Of a stretch of DNA of 64,000 bases, positions 47,966 through 56,337 are shown piece by piece (the stretch's first letter is position 1; every line of letters starts with the position of its first letter). The stretch spans positions 7,571 to 71,570 of the forward strand of contig DAOUMU010000411.1 in assembly GCA_034409055.1 (NCBI GenBank). The letters are read 5' to 3'. The position numbers were made by a program, and so were the translations under genes. The stretch comes from DAOUMU01 sp034409055. GTDB taxonomy: Bacteria; Chloroflexota; Anaerolineae; 4572-78; J111. The notes under the pieces were generated by a model, which was given only the letters and a program-made list of their open reading frames with translations, searched no databases and was not told the origin of the DNA.

Positions 47966-48009
47966 TGCGGGCAAGTTGGCAACTTACCCTACATCTGGGA
48001 CGTACCCTC

Positions 48010-48747
48010 TTAAGCGATACGATGGGTACTGCCGGATAGAATTCCTTCTCGACCGGTGAAAGGTTCACCGATTTTGAGACCACCGTGCTCAATTTCAAAT
48101 CGCCTGATCTCCTTTTGATGGGCACTGCCGCGCATTTTTATGACGGCAATCGCTCGCTGCATACTACTATCAACTTCGACGTAACGCATAATCATAACGG
48201 CATCGACCAAAAATGGCAGCGTGGCCATTCGGCCCTGTTGCACGGCCAATATGTCTACCGATTCGTCTAACAACAACGAGGTCATGCCTTCCCGTTTCAT
48301 AGCGTTGGTCAGAGTATTATAAATATCCCTGAGTTGATAGGGATCGTTGGTGATGCGTTGAAAGTGGGCAGCGCTGTCGATCACGATCCGTTCGGGGGAC
48401 AAGACCCGCAGGGTTTCGGACAGCGGACTATCTTGAGACTTTAAACTCCCCAGAAAGACCTCAGGCGAGGTGAAGATTATCTTAAAAAATCCCTCCCGTT
48501 CCAAATATTTTAAATCCCAGCCCAACTGGAGGGCATCTCTAATAAGAGAGGCCGGAAATTCCTCAAAGGAAACCATCAAGCCGGGCTGCCCCGCTTCAAC
48601 GCCGGCAATCAGAAATTGAAGACCGAGCGTTGTTTTCCCCACACCGGGTGCACCGCTGATCAAAGCGGTCGATCCCTTTAGTAGCCCGCCCCCGACCATT
48701 GCGTCTAAATTTTCAGAACCAAAAGATAATCTTTCTTTTGTGGTCAT
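48010..48747 (-). CDS. KaiC/Rad55-like RecA-fold ATPase
   Basis: 245 residues, one RecA core. Walker A 'SGAPGVGKTTLG' (G32-T39), Walker B 'ERIVIDSAAH', and the C-terminal 'IKMRGSAHQKEIRRFEIEHGG' are typical of single-domain KaiC-like/GvpD/Rad55 proteins, which act in signalling or regulation rather than in recombination. There is a good ribosome site (GAGGA) before the ATG. It lies 19 bp after the TPT-linker gene, so both are probably one transcript. Its partner protein is unknown. Confidence 0.82.
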   Translation of the reverse strand: MTTKERLSFGSENLDAMVGGGLLKGSTALISGAPGVGKTTLGLQFLIAGVEAGQPGLMVSFEEFPASLIRDALQLGWDLKYLEREGFFKIIFTSPEVFLGSLKSQDSPLSETLRVLSPERIVIDSAAHFQRITNDPYQLRDIYNTLTNAMKREGMTSLLLDESVDILAVQQGRMATLPFLVDAVMIMRYVEVDSSMQRAIAVIKMRGSAHQKEIRRFEIEHGGLKIGEPFTGREGILSGSTHRIA

Positions 48748-48766
48748 TGCTGTCCTCTTACGCTGC

Positions 48767-49609
48767 TCACTCTGTCGCTCTCAATTGCCAGTTAATAATT
48801 TTTATTTGAATAGACTCTGAACTGGTACAGGGATCTAAAATACACCCTTTATCCAAAAACTCATCTTTATCTTCCTCGGGGTCAATACCACTACAGTGAT
48901 CGGGATTTTGAATATAAATCGGGTCGGTGGTGAACTGGAATATCTCACTGGCCTGCTGTCCATTCTGCAAAACATAGGCGTACCAGGTATGGGCTTGATA
49001 AGAGGCCGGTTTGGCACTACCCGGCAGCATCAAAGCACCGTATCTACCGCTGGCATCGGTCGTGGCGGTGAAGCGGCTGCCGGCTATCCCTACCTCACCG
49101 TATTGGACCTGAACATTGGCCTGGGGTAGGCCATCGACTCCATTGACCACCCCCTTCAAGCCGATATCGGCGCAATTATTTTCACTGGAGTGGGAGACCA
49201 CAAAATAAGGGTAGGGGGTGGGGGTAGGGGTGACGGTGGGCGGCGGGGTGGGCGGCAAGGGCGTATTGGTATCGGTGGGCGTAGGCGTCTGGGTAGGCGT
49301 CGACGTTTTGGTGGGGGTGGGGGTGCGTGTATCGGTCGGGGTTTTGGTTGGTCCCGGCGTGTTGGTTGCCGTTGGCGTCCAGGTCGCCGGGTAAGATTGA
49401 TCTGGGGTGGCCACGACGGGGGGCACGACTGCCGCCACATTTTGGGCGGCCGCTGTTTCGGCAATAATCGTGGCTCGATTAGGACTGAGCGGATTAAAGG
49501 GGCTGTTGGGTTGAATAAAGATGGTAATATAACATAAACCAGAGAGAATGGTCATCCCCAGGATCATGGTCAGTAAAATGGTTGTAAAGCGATTGTCTAA
49601 CCTATCCAT
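48767..49609 (-). CDS. Surface protein with N-terminal TM helix and TPT-rich linker
   Basis: 280 residues. One TM helix (about 9-32) is followed by about 60 residues of Thr/Pro repeats of the type 'TPTPTKTSTPTQTPTPT' (about 72-133), then a compact domain with 'GLKGVVNGVDGLPQANVQVQYG' and 'TTDASGRYGALMLPG', which looks like a carboxypeptidase-regulatory (CarboxypepD_reg) or SdrD B-like beta-sandwich. Such T/P linkers are common in Chloroflexota wall-exposed proteins. The ribosome site GGAG lies 6 nt before the ATG. Confidence 0.75.
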   Translation of the reverse strand: MDRLDNRFTTILLTMILGMTILSGLCYITIFIQPNSPFNPLSPNRATIIAETAAAQNVAAVVPPVVATPDQSYPATWTPTATNTPGPTKTPTDTRTPTPTKTSTPTQTPTPTDTNTPLPPTPPPTVTPTPTPYPYFVVSHSSENNCADIGLKGVVNGVDGLPQANVQVQYGEVGIAGSRFTATTDASGRYGALMLPGSAKPASYQAHTWYAYVLQNGQQASEIFQFTTDPIYIQNPDHCSGIDPEEDKDEFLDKGCILDPCTSSESIQIKIINWQLRATE

Positions 49610-49619
49610 AAGTTTCTCC

Positions 49620-49640
49620 TATGATAATGTGATTATCATA
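49620..49640. promoter_or_regulatory. AT-rich perfect palindrome before the 49609 gene
   Basis: A 9-bp perfect inverted repeat, arms tatgataat and attatcata with a 3-nt centre, placed directly upstream of the ribosome site of the minus-strand TPT-linker gene. Position and symmetry fit a repressor operator or an mRNA hairpin controlling translation. No family assignment. Confidence 0.4.
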
Positions 49641-49650
49641 CGGTGCGTGT

Positions 49651-49694
49651 GGCGCGGGAGAGCGTGGAGGGACACCCCCCACACCCCCCGCGCC
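49651..49694. other. GC-rich hairpin between minus-strand genes
   Basis: Outer arms GGCGCGGG (49651-49658) and CCCGCGCC (49687-49694) can pair, with further G/C-rich pairing inside. It is a stable structure just downstream of the stop of the 49711 gene, without a T run on the minus strand, so it is not a standard intrinsic terminator. Confidence 0.45.
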
Positions 49695-49710
49695 ATAGGC
49701 GACTCCTTGT

Positions 49711-51039
49711 CTATTCTGGAGAGATCAGGGTATAGATTTCTTGACCGGCCATTGTGTCCACACCAACGAAGATATTAATCTCAGGTTGGGTGATGATGAG
49801 TTGATTTGTTGCATCCAAAAGCTGTTGTCGTCGTTGTTCTTCCGGGTAATTGGGATACCGGCCCAATTCGCCGGCTAAAATCTCGCGCCGGAGCCTTTCG
49901 GCCGTGGCTTTATCAATTTGAGAAGCTTCAGGCAAAGCCACGATTAAATCTGCGTAAAGGGCAAAAAGAGTTTCATAAGTTTTGGTCAAATCGGCTCGTA
50001 TTTGCTCGGCCTGTTCTTCCCAGTCAGGAACGATACTCATACCGTAGGCTCGCCGGGCCACTTTATATTTTATAGATAACCATTCTATTTGAGCCAGGGT
50101 GATGTCTATTTTCTTGGACAGCCGGGTGGCGGTAGCCAACTCGCTTTTATAGAATGGCAACTTTTGCCGATCCTCATCAATCAGTGCTTCGCTTAGGGCC
50201 TCTCTAGCCGCTTCAGGAGCGCGACCGCCACGCTCTACCAGGCTGGCCGCTAACTCTTGGGCGCTTATCCACCGTTTGGCTTCAGCTTCTTGTACCGGCG
50301 CAGATAAGGGAACGGCCTCATTGGCTGGTAGAATGGGTCCCTCTGGGGTCAATAAAGCCAGGGCTGGCGGATTGGCACTCAGATTTAAACTTTCTCTGGC
50401 TAATTCTCGCTCACCGAGGATTATATAATTTTTCTGCAATCTCTCAAGAATAACCCGCCGGTGGGCCGCTTGTAAAAAAGGGCTCCTGGCAGCCACAATA
50501 AAGGCCCGGTCCAGGTAAAATTTGGCCAATGTGGCTTCGTTTAAGGTGATCAAACCCTCAGCGGCTTGCACAAACACGTCTGCCCGAACCGTATCTGGTA
50601 TGTTGGGGCTAAGGGTGGCAATCGTGCCGGCCATTTGATAGCTGAAAATTCCATTTTCTCTGTTACCATCGGCAACATAAGCAGCGGCTAAACGTAGAAA
50701 GTCGCCAGCGCTTTCTTTGTCGCTCAGGGTTGGATGGAAGAGCAAGGCCGCTAAGGCCGTTTCAGGCCTGGCCTTGTCAATCGCTTCGACGATGACCTCT
50801 GCTTCAGGCACGCCGCCCAATGAGGCCAAAGCCAGGGCCGGGTCAACCTGCTCAACGTCGATCCTGTTTAAGGGACTGGCCCCTATGAGCAAGCTTTGCT
50901 CTTCGGGTTGAGCAGCCCCGAGTTGATTGGTAAAAAAAAGGATGGCTATAGCCGCGATCAAAATAAACATTAAAATTGTTAGCGTGCCAACAACAATAAT
51001 TAAGCCCAGATGAGTAGTCTTAAATTTGGCTTGTCGCAT
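49711..51039 (-). CDS. Membrane-anchored helical protein of unknown function
   Basis: About 442 residues from the ATG at 51039; a GTG at 51060 would add 7. One TM helix lies near the N-terminus (about residues 13-35), then an all-helical region rich in Ala/Leu/Glu, with TPR-like stretches such as 'AAEGLITLNEATLAKFYLDRAF', then a C-terminal 'LIVALPEASQIDKATAERLRREILAG'. I do not recognise the family. It lies in a minus-strand group with the PpiC lipoprotein upstream and the TPT-linker protein downstream. Probably envelope-facing. Confidence 0.7.
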   Translation of the reverse strand: MRQAKFKTTHLGLIIVVGTLTILMFILIAAIAILFFTNQLGAAQPEEQSLLIGASPLNRIDVEQVDPALALASLGGVPEAEVIVEAIDKARPETALAALLFHPTLSDKESAGDFLRLAAAYVADGNRENGIFSYQMAGTIATLSPNIPDTVRADVFVQAAEGLITLNEATLAKFYLDRAFIVAARSPFLQAAHRRVILERLQKNYIILGERELARESLNLSANPPALALLTPEGPILPANEAVPLSAPVQEAEAKRWISAQELAASLVERGGRAPEAAREALSEALIDEDRQKLPFYKSELATATRLSKKIDITLAQIEWLSIKYKVARRAYGMSIVPDWEEQAEQIRADLTKTYETLFALYADLIVALPEASQIDKATAERLRREILAGELGRYPNYPEEQRRQQLLDATNQLIITQPEINIFVGVDTMAGQEIYTLISPE

Positions 51040-51075
51040 CGTGCTTTCGTACCCGGTCACTTTTTGCCAGCAGGT

Positions 51076-51208
51076 GGTAACTACCTACCGTGTCATTCTG
51101 AGCGACCACAGGGAGCGAAGAATCTCCTGTTTCAGGCTGGATTTGCCCTTGTTACCGGAGATTCCTCGTCGCTTCGCTCCTCGGAATGACATGAGGGTAG
51201 GCAGTTAC
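51076..51208. repeat. MITE-like inverted-repeat element, copy 2
   Basis: Opposite orientation to the copy at 41431-41573. The outer ends match (ggtaactacctacc at the left here is the complement of the right end there; atgagggtaggcagtta at the right is the complement of its left end). The internal part differs more. It lies between the promoter-distal end of the PpiC gene and the start of the 49711 gene. Confidence 0.75.
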
Positions 51209-51255
51209 AGCAGGTGAATGATATCAAGTATAGCATTTGTTGACAGTGGCTACAA

Positions 51256-52251
51256 CTATAGCCCAATAAACCGCTCAACGGTTGTTGATGACTGCTGTTC
51301 CCTCAACCAATCGGTAAATATTTGTTTTTTCAGGGCCTGAAGCATTTCGTTTGTTAAAGGTCGTTCAGCCTCCTTATGCTCTAATTTGATAACATGAAAG
51401 CCAAGCGGGCTTTGGATCGGCCCGCTAACCTGGCCCGGTTGTAACGAGAAGGCCATCGCCTCGACTGCGGGGGGAATGGGCCCCAATCGCCGGGGAAACC
51501 AGCCCAGGTCCCCCCCGTTGGCCCGGCTGCTTTCGTCCAGAGATTGAGCCCGGGCCAGGGTGGCAAAGTCCGCTCCGTTTTTAAGTTGTTCGACGATGGC
51601 CCGGGCCGTTGCTTCGTCTGCCACCTGAATGTGTCGCAGTTGAATCTGTTCGGCTGTTTCGGGCACGTGGCCGGTGATCTGCTCGAAAACCTGGTTGGCA
51701 ATTAATTGCGCCCGAAGCGTATCCTTAAACTCCTCATAGGTCAGGTTGTTAGCGGCTAGCCAGGCCTCAAATTGATCCTGGCCTTGTCCCTGGGCGATAC
51801 TTTCCTGTATCCTGGCTTCAAGCATGGCCTCGGTAACGGTCAGGCCCAGTTTGCCGGCCTGTTGCTCGATGATACGTTGGTCGATCAGGGCCTGTAAAAC
51901 CTGTCGCTGCACCTGGCCCAGGGTCTCCTGCCCAGATTCAGTGGCCAGGTCCAGCCCCTGGGCTTCGAGGGCCTGGACCATTTGGGCCACCTGTTTCTGG
52001 TAAGTGTCCAGAAAGATCGGTTGATTGTTCACGCGGGCCGCCAGAGGGAGATTATCCTCAAAGGCCCGACCGGAGACGGCCTCCTGTTCACCGGTCGGGG
52101 GCGGTTGTTCCCGTGGCTCGTCCGGGATGGCCTGGGTAGGTGGGGCCACGGCCCTGGGCGTAAACTGGAGTGGGTCAGATTGGGCCGCGCTATCAGCACA
52201 CCCGCTCAGGATGGCGATAAGGAGGCATAAAAAAAAGAGTCTAATGTTCAC
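51256..52251 (-). CDS. PpiC-type peptidyl-prolyl isomerase lipoprotein (SurA/PrsA-like)
   Basis: 331 residues from GTG 52251. The signal peptide ends in the lipobox 'ILSGC' (Cys18). A SurA-like N-terminal helical domain (about residues 65-195, 'QVLQALIDQRIIEQQAGKLG') is followed by the parvulin domain (about 205-300) with 'LRHIQVADE', 'GGDLGWFPR' and 'GFHVIKLE'. It folds secreted proteins outside the membrane. The frame stays open upstream to 52437, but that stretch contains palindromic repeats and would put the signal peptide in the middle, so I reject it. Confidence 0.88.
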   Translation of the reverse strand: MNIRLFFLCLLIAILSGCADSAAQSDPLQFTPRAVAPPTQAIPDEPREQPPPTGEQEAVSGRAFEDNLPLAARVNNQPIFLDTYQKQVAQMVQALEAQGLDLATESGQETLGQVQRQVLQALIDQRIIEQQAGKLGLTVTEAMLEARIQESIAQGQGQDQFEAWLAANNLTYEEFKDTLRAQLIANQVFEQITGHVPETAEQIQLRHIQVADEATARAIVEQLKNGADFATLARAQSLDESSRANGGDLGWFPRRLGPIPPAVEAMAFSLQPGQVSGPIQSPLGFHVIKLEHKEAERPLTNEMLQALKKQIFTDWLREQQSSTTVERFIGL

Positions 52252-52285
52252 TCGATAGGCAACCTCAGGACAATCTTTCTCGCCC

Positions 52286-52492
52286 GGCGTGGACCACAGT
52301 CCACGCCATACGCTGCCGGACTGAAGAAGATTAAAAAAATTAATCGAATAGCTTTGCCCACGCCGCCTGGGGTTCAAACCCCAGGCTAAAAGGCTCAAGT
52401 ACGCTGAAGCGCACTGTTCTGGGCAAAAATTGGGCATTTTTAGTCCGCTTTAGCTGACTTTTGCTGCTCAGCTTGGGGTTTGAACCCCAAGC
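52286..52492. repeat. Cluster of three perfect palindromes in a 487-bp gene-free gap
   Basis: Perfect inverted repeats lie at 52286-52307 (arms ggcgtggac/gtccacgcc), 52365-52386 (arms gcctggggtt/aaccccaggc) and 52471-52492 (arms gcttggggtt/aaccccaagc). The last two are variants of one another. They look like dispersed extragenic palindromes and lie between the minus-strand PpiC gene and the plus-strand DGR locus. The rest of the gap (52252-52738) holds the promoter given separately. Confidence 0.7.
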
Positions 52493-52672
52493 CCATTCAT
52501 ATTGCCTACTATATATTGGTGAAACAATCGTTTACCACACAATATATAGTACTCTATGCTTAGAGCTACATCTTTCTTCCATTATACCCGCATGCTAGAG
52601 AAAAGGCAACATGTTTGATAGATTATGTAAATAAGATTATTGTCCTATCTGACCCTACTGAGTTGCGTGCCA

Positions 52673-52701
52673 TTGTTCAGGGCTAATACTTATGGTATAA
52701 T
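52673..52701 (+). promoter_or_regulatory. Candidate promoter of the DGR/NACHT locus
   Basis: TTGTTC (52673-52678), a 17-nt spacer and a perfect TATAAT (52696-52701), 37 bp before ATG 52739. The leader contains AAAGGAAA as ribosome site. It is the best promoter seen in the window and stands at the start of the small-protein/NACHT genes. Confidence 0.55.
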
Positions 52702-52738
52702 CGGAGCGAAAAACAAATAGCAATGAAAGGAAACAACA

Positions 52739-53308
52739 ATGACCGACGAAGCTCAAAACCAATCAACCCAACCGGGCCAGACTGGCCGGGTGAAAGCTGG
52801 CCGTGATATCGAATCTGACCATGTCGTTACCGGGGCGCAGGTGCGAGGGGGCGACGCGGAATCTGCCCGGGATCTGTTAGCCCTGGCTCAGGATATTCAA
52901 AGCGGGGATATTGAAGCCGTGCGGGATATCGTCGCCCAGAATATTGTAACCGGCTTGCAGTATCTGGGCCAGGGCGGAACCGAACCGACCCTGGAACAGT
53001 TCCGGCAAGAACTGGTGACCCTGCGGGAGCAACTGGCCCAGGCCATCAAGGCGGGCGAGATTGCCGACAAGTACCAGGTGGAAGATTCTCAAAAAGCAGT
53101 GGAGCGAGCCATCGAGCAGGCCCAGGCCGACAAGCCGGTGGCCGAAAAAGTGATCACCCACCTGGACCGGGCCGCCACCATCATCGAGCAGGCGGCCAGG
53201 GCGGCCGAGGCAGCCGGTAAATTTGGGGCCAGGGTCATCGGCCTGGTGCCGGTGGTGATGACCCTGAAACGGCTGGCCGATTTTATTTTTTCAAATGTTG
53301 GTGGCTGA
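52739..53308 (+). CDS. Small GRDI-motif protein, candidate adaptor or effector of the NACHT/DGR system
   Basis: 189 residues. Two copies of a short motif lie in the N-terminal half: 'RVKAGRDIESDHVVTGAQ' (about 17-34) and 'SGDIEAVRDIVAQNIVTGLQ' (55-74). The second is almost the same as the start of the NACHT protein at 53457 ('SGNIEAGRDIHAKNVITGIQ'), and a variant begins the NACHT protein at 60915. A helical, probably coiled-coil part (about 84-150) and a C-terminal stretch with hydrophobic helices (about 165-189, 'ARVIGLVPVVMTL') follow. I do not recognise an enzyme. The shared motif suggests homotypic contact with the receptors; the tail could be membrane-seeking (inference). Confidence 0.75.
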   Translation: MTDEAQNQSTQPGQTGRVKAGRDIESDHVVTGAQVRGGDAESARDLLALAQDIQSGDIEAVRDIVAQNIVTGLQYLGQGGTEPTLEQFRQELVTLREQLAQAIKAGEIADKYQVEDSQKAVERAIEQAQADKPVAEKVITHLDRAATIIEQAARAAEAAGKFGARVIGLVPVVMTLKRLADFIFSNVGG

Positions 53309-53456
53309 TCGCCTATGTAAACCCTACCCAAGCTTAGCCACACGGACGGGAAAGAACACAGACAAAAAAGTCCGTGTTCTTTCCTGTCCGTGTGGAACTG
53401 CCCAACAAGGAAGGCTACCCAGGCGGTGGCTAAAATCGTCAATCCGGTGAGGTCCT

Positions 53457-56234
53457 ATGAGCGATTTACCCTCCTCCGGCAATATTGAAGCCGGGCGCGA
53501 TATCCATGCTAAAAATGTCATTACCGGCATTCAGCAGAATTTTACCGTTATTTTCCAGCAGCCTTTCCACCCACCGCCCGATTTGCGCCAACTGCGCCAC
53601 GACTACCTGGCTTATCTGCGTGAGTCCTACCGGTATCTGGATATCAAAGGCATCCAGCAGGTCCAGCAGGTCACCCAGCAGTTATCCCTGGCCTCGGTCT
53701 ATGTGCCCCTCAAGGCCCAGACCCAGGGGGCCGCTCCGGGTGAACTCCTGGGCCGGGTGGCCGGGCGGCTGATGGCCCCACCGGAGGCGGAGGCCGCCGA
53801 AGCGGCCATGCCCACCCGCCAGTCAGAACCGGTGCTGATCGAAGAAGCCCTCAAAACCGACCCGGCGGTGGTGGTCCTGGGTGATCCGGGGGCGGGCAAA
53901 AGTACCCTGCTCAAGGTGCTGGCCCTGGCCCTGGCCGGGCAACCCGACGGCCCCCTGCCGATCCTGCTGCCCCTCAACGCCTACGCCCGCCATCTACGAC
54001 AACAGGGCGAGGTCTGCCTGGGCCAATTTCTGGGCGACTATTACGCCACCCGCCAGCAAAAGCTGGACCGGGTGGGGGAGCTGTTCAACGACGCCCTGGC
54101 CAAACAGCAGGCGGTCATCCTGCTGGATGGGCTGGACGAGGTCCAGGCCGGCCGTCAATACCTGGTGCGGCTGGTGGAGGATTTTGTGGCCGAACATAGC
54201 CCACATCCTGACGACGAAGGACGAAGGACGAACGACCACCGGCCGGAAGCGGCCGGGCCGGCCGGTCAGCGGCCTGACCTGAGCCTGACGAAAGGGGCGG
54301 AGGTCGTCACCGGTAACCGGGTCATCGTCACCAGCCGGATTGTGGGCTACGAGGAGGCGCCGCTGGCCGGGCGGCAGTGGCGTACCTACACCTTGACCGA
54401 TTTTAGTTGGGCCGACATCGAGCAGTTTGTCCGCCAGTGGACCCTGGCCTTTGCCCTCAGCGTCCAGGGGGATACCGGACCGGCCCGCCAGGCGGCCGAG
54501 CGGGAACGGCAGGAGCTACTGGCCGCCATCGCCGGCCGGCCCAGCGTGGAGCGTTTGGCCGCCAATCCTCTCTTGCTGACCATCCTGGCCCTGATCAAAT
54601 ATACCGGGGTGACCCTGCCGGAGCAGCGGGTCAAGCTGTACGAGTTGTACCTGGAAGCCCTGATCGAAAGCTGGAACCTGGCCCGCTCGCTGGACCAGGG
54701 CCCGGTCGGGCCGGGCATCAATTACGAGGAAACGGTCCAGGTGCTGGCTCCGCTGGCCCTGTGGCTGCGCCAGGAAAACCCCACCGCCGGGCTGGTCAGC
54801 CAGACTCAACTGGAAGGCTGGCTGACCGGCTACTACCGGCAGGAGTGGGGCCTGCCCAGGGGCGAAGCCCGCCAACGGGGACGAGATTTTTTGCAGAGCG
54901 TGGAACGTTATTCCAACCTGTTGTTAGAGCGGGGGGAGCGGCAGTACGGCTTTTTACACCTGACTTTGGAGGAGATGCTGGCGGCCAAGGGCATTGTCCA
55001 ACTGCTGGAGGAGGGGCTGGAGGCCGCTTTGGCCATTTTTGAGCGATACCTGCTGGACCCGGCCTGGCGCGAAACCCTCCAACTGGCCGTAGCGGCGATA
55101 GCCATCATCCAGCAGTTCCCCAAAACGGCCGGGAACATTTTGCAAAAACTGCTCCACCTGGAGATGCCCCCCGACCAGACCGGCCGCCCGGCCGTCTTTG
55201 CCGGGGAGGTCTTGCTGGACGTAGGCCCGGCCAACGTCGGCCGGACCGCCGCCCTCAAAATTGAGCAGGCGTTGGTGGAAACAATGCAAGCCACGGCCTG
55301 CCCCAGCCGCACCCGCCGCGAGGCAGGCAACCTGTTGGGCCGCCTGGGCTGGACACCGGCGCCGGCAGCAGACGATTTGTTACTGGCCCCCGCCGGCGTT
55401 GAGCCGACCGGTTTGGATACTTTCCGGCCGGTTTCTACCCCCACCGGCACGATTTGGTTGGGCAAATACCCGGTCACCAACTACCAATTTGCTCGCTTTA
55501 TTGACGACGACGGCTACCAACGCCGGGAGTTCTGGAGCGACGACGGCTGGGCCTGGCGTACCGGCGACTATGACAGTAAAGCGCCGGATTGGCTGCAAGA
55601 TTGGCTCAAAGATCGCCCTCCCGAAAAACGAGACCGGCCCTACTGGTGGACCGACCAAAAGTGGAACAGCCCCCTCTACCCGGTGGTCGGGATCAGTTGG
55701 TTTGAGGCCGAAGCCTACTGTGGCTGGTTGGGGCAGCAGTTAGCCGCTGGCCGTCGGCCGGTAGCCGGCGACGGTCAGGAAATCGGGCAGCGACTGGCCC
55801 GGGGTGAACTGGGGGTGAGATTGCCACACGAGGCCGAGTGGGAGGCGGCCATGGGCGGGCGTGGGGATTATCCCTGGGGGGATCGGTTTGACCCGAATAA
55901 CCTGAATTGCGCCGAAAGCTGGTTTGGCCGGGACTTTAAAGATGACGATGAATGGCGAGACTGGGTTGGTTCCGATACAGAATCCTGGCGAGAGGCCAGT
56001 ATGACTGCCGTCACCACCTACCCCCAGGGGGTCAGTCCGACCGGGGTATGGGATGGCAGCGGTAACGTTTGGGAATGGATGGGAGAGATTGGTCAGGATG
56101 GCTGGGTTCCGCTCCGCGGCGGGGCCTGGACTTTCGATGGTTGGGACGCCCGCGTGTCGGCCCGCAACGTCAACTACCCAGACTACTTCGACGACTACTA
56201 CGGGTGTCGGGTGGTAGTCGCCCCTGTCCCATAA
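53457..56234 (+). CDS. NACHT NTPase with C-terminal FGE-sulfatase/C-type-lectin domain, DGR target 1
   Basis: 925 residues. Layout: GRDI motif (about 7-26); linker; NACHT domain with Walker A 'LGDPGAGKSTLL' (G142-T150), Walker B 'LLDGLDEV' (D224-E228) and 'VIVTSRIVGYEE'; winged-helix and helical region to about 630; formylglycine-generating-enzyme-like domain (about 635-925) with 'YPVTNYQFARFI', 'PVVGISWFEAEAYCGWLG', 'LPHEAEWEAAMGG' and 'GNVWEWMGE'. The last about 37 residues are VR1. FGE-like domains in DGR targets are ligand-binding C-type-lectin folds, not enzymes. A heptamer-derived insert (54214-54234, ACGAAGG units) lies between Walker B and the sensor. STAND-type receptors of this kind act in defence, signalling or self-recognition; which one is not known here. 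Ribosome site GTGAGG before ATG. Confidence 0.9.
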   Translation: MSDLPSSGNIEAGRDIHAKNVITGIQQNFTVIFQQPFHPPPDLRQLRHDYLAYLRESYRYLDIKGIQQVQQVTQQLSLASVYVPLKAQTQGAAPGELLGRVAGRLMAPPEAEAAEAAMPTRQSEPVLIEEALKTDPAVVVLGDPGAGKSTLLKVLALALAGQPDGPLPILLPLNAYARHLRQQGEVCLGQFLGDYYATRQQKLDRVGELFNDALAKQQAVILLDGLDEVQAGRQYLVRLVEDFVAEHSPHPDDEGRRTNDHRPEAAGPAGQRPDLSLTKGAEVVTGNRVIVTSRIVGYEEAPLAGRQWRTYTLTDFSWADIEQFVRQWTLAFALSVQGDTGPARQAAERERQELLAAIAGRPSVERLAANPLLLTILALIKYTGVTLPEQRVKLYELYLEALIESWNLARSLDQGPVGPGINYEETVQVLAPLALWLRQENPTAGLVSQTQLEGWLTGYYRQEWGLPRGEARQRGRDFLQSVERYSNLLLERGERQYGFLHLTLEEMLAAKGIVQLLEEGLEAALAIFERYLLDPAWRETLQLAVAAIAIIQQFPKTAGNILQKLLHLEMPPDQTGRPAVFAGEVLLDVGPANVGRTAALKIEQALVETMQATACPSRTRREAGNLLGRLGWTPAPAADDLLLAPAGVEPTGLDTFRPVSTPTGTIWLGKYPVTNYQFARFIDDDGYQRREFWSDDGWAWRTGDYDSKAPDWLQDWLKDRPPEKRDRPYWWTDQKWNSPLYPVVGISWFEAEAYCGWLGQQLAAGRRPVAGDGQEIGQRLARGELGVRLPHEAEWEAAMGGRGDYPWGDRFDPNNLNCAESWFGRDFKDDDEWRDWVGSDTESWREASMTAVTTYPQGVSPTGVWDGSGNVWEWMGEIGQDGWVPLRGGAWTFDGWDARVSARNVNYPDYFDDYYGCRVVVAPVP
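56115..56224 (+). repeat. DGR variable repeat VR1
   Basis: 110 bp at the 3' end of the 53457 gene, aligned without gaps to TR at 60442-60551. By hand, 14 of the 29 TR adenines before the constant 3' block are changed (to T or G), and none of the other bases. The constant block gggtgtcgggtggtagtcgc at the 3' side is identical in TR, VR1 and VR2 and includes one unchanged A, as expected of the initiation-of-mutagenic-homology (IMH) region. Confidence 0.95.
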
Positions 56235-56337
56235 CGTTCTGGCTGCTGGTTGCTGGTTGCTGGTTTCTCGCGTGCTGTTTTCTGGCTCTGGCGATGAGTG
56301 TAGGATAGGCAAAGTAAGCTGTCGGGCTTGCAGGGTA
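56225..56337 (+). repeat. Conserved segment downstream of VR1 (also downstream of VR2)
   Basis: About 113 bp that recur after VR2 at 63767-63880 with only about five differences and one indel, starting tgtcccataacgttctggct and including the stop codon. It is absent after TR. It may be a cis-acting element for retrohoming or simply a relic of target duplication. It contains 7-bp CTGGTTG repeats. Confidence 0.75.

Noticed and set aside
49190..49537. Gly/Arg-rich plus-strand frame of 115 codons
   Set aside because: It is the antisense of the Thr/Pro linker of the minus-strand gene.
52252..52437. Longer N-terminus for the PpiC lipoprotein
   Set aside because: It runs through palindromic repeats and would bury the signal peptide and lipobox.
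52723..52734. caatgaaagga shared by the leader of the small gene and TR
   Set aside because: Only 11 bases, overlapping a ribosome site; chance similarity is likely.
54407..55042. 211-codon frame in target 1
   Set aside because: A shadow in GC-rich DNA of the real NACHT gene; no motif.
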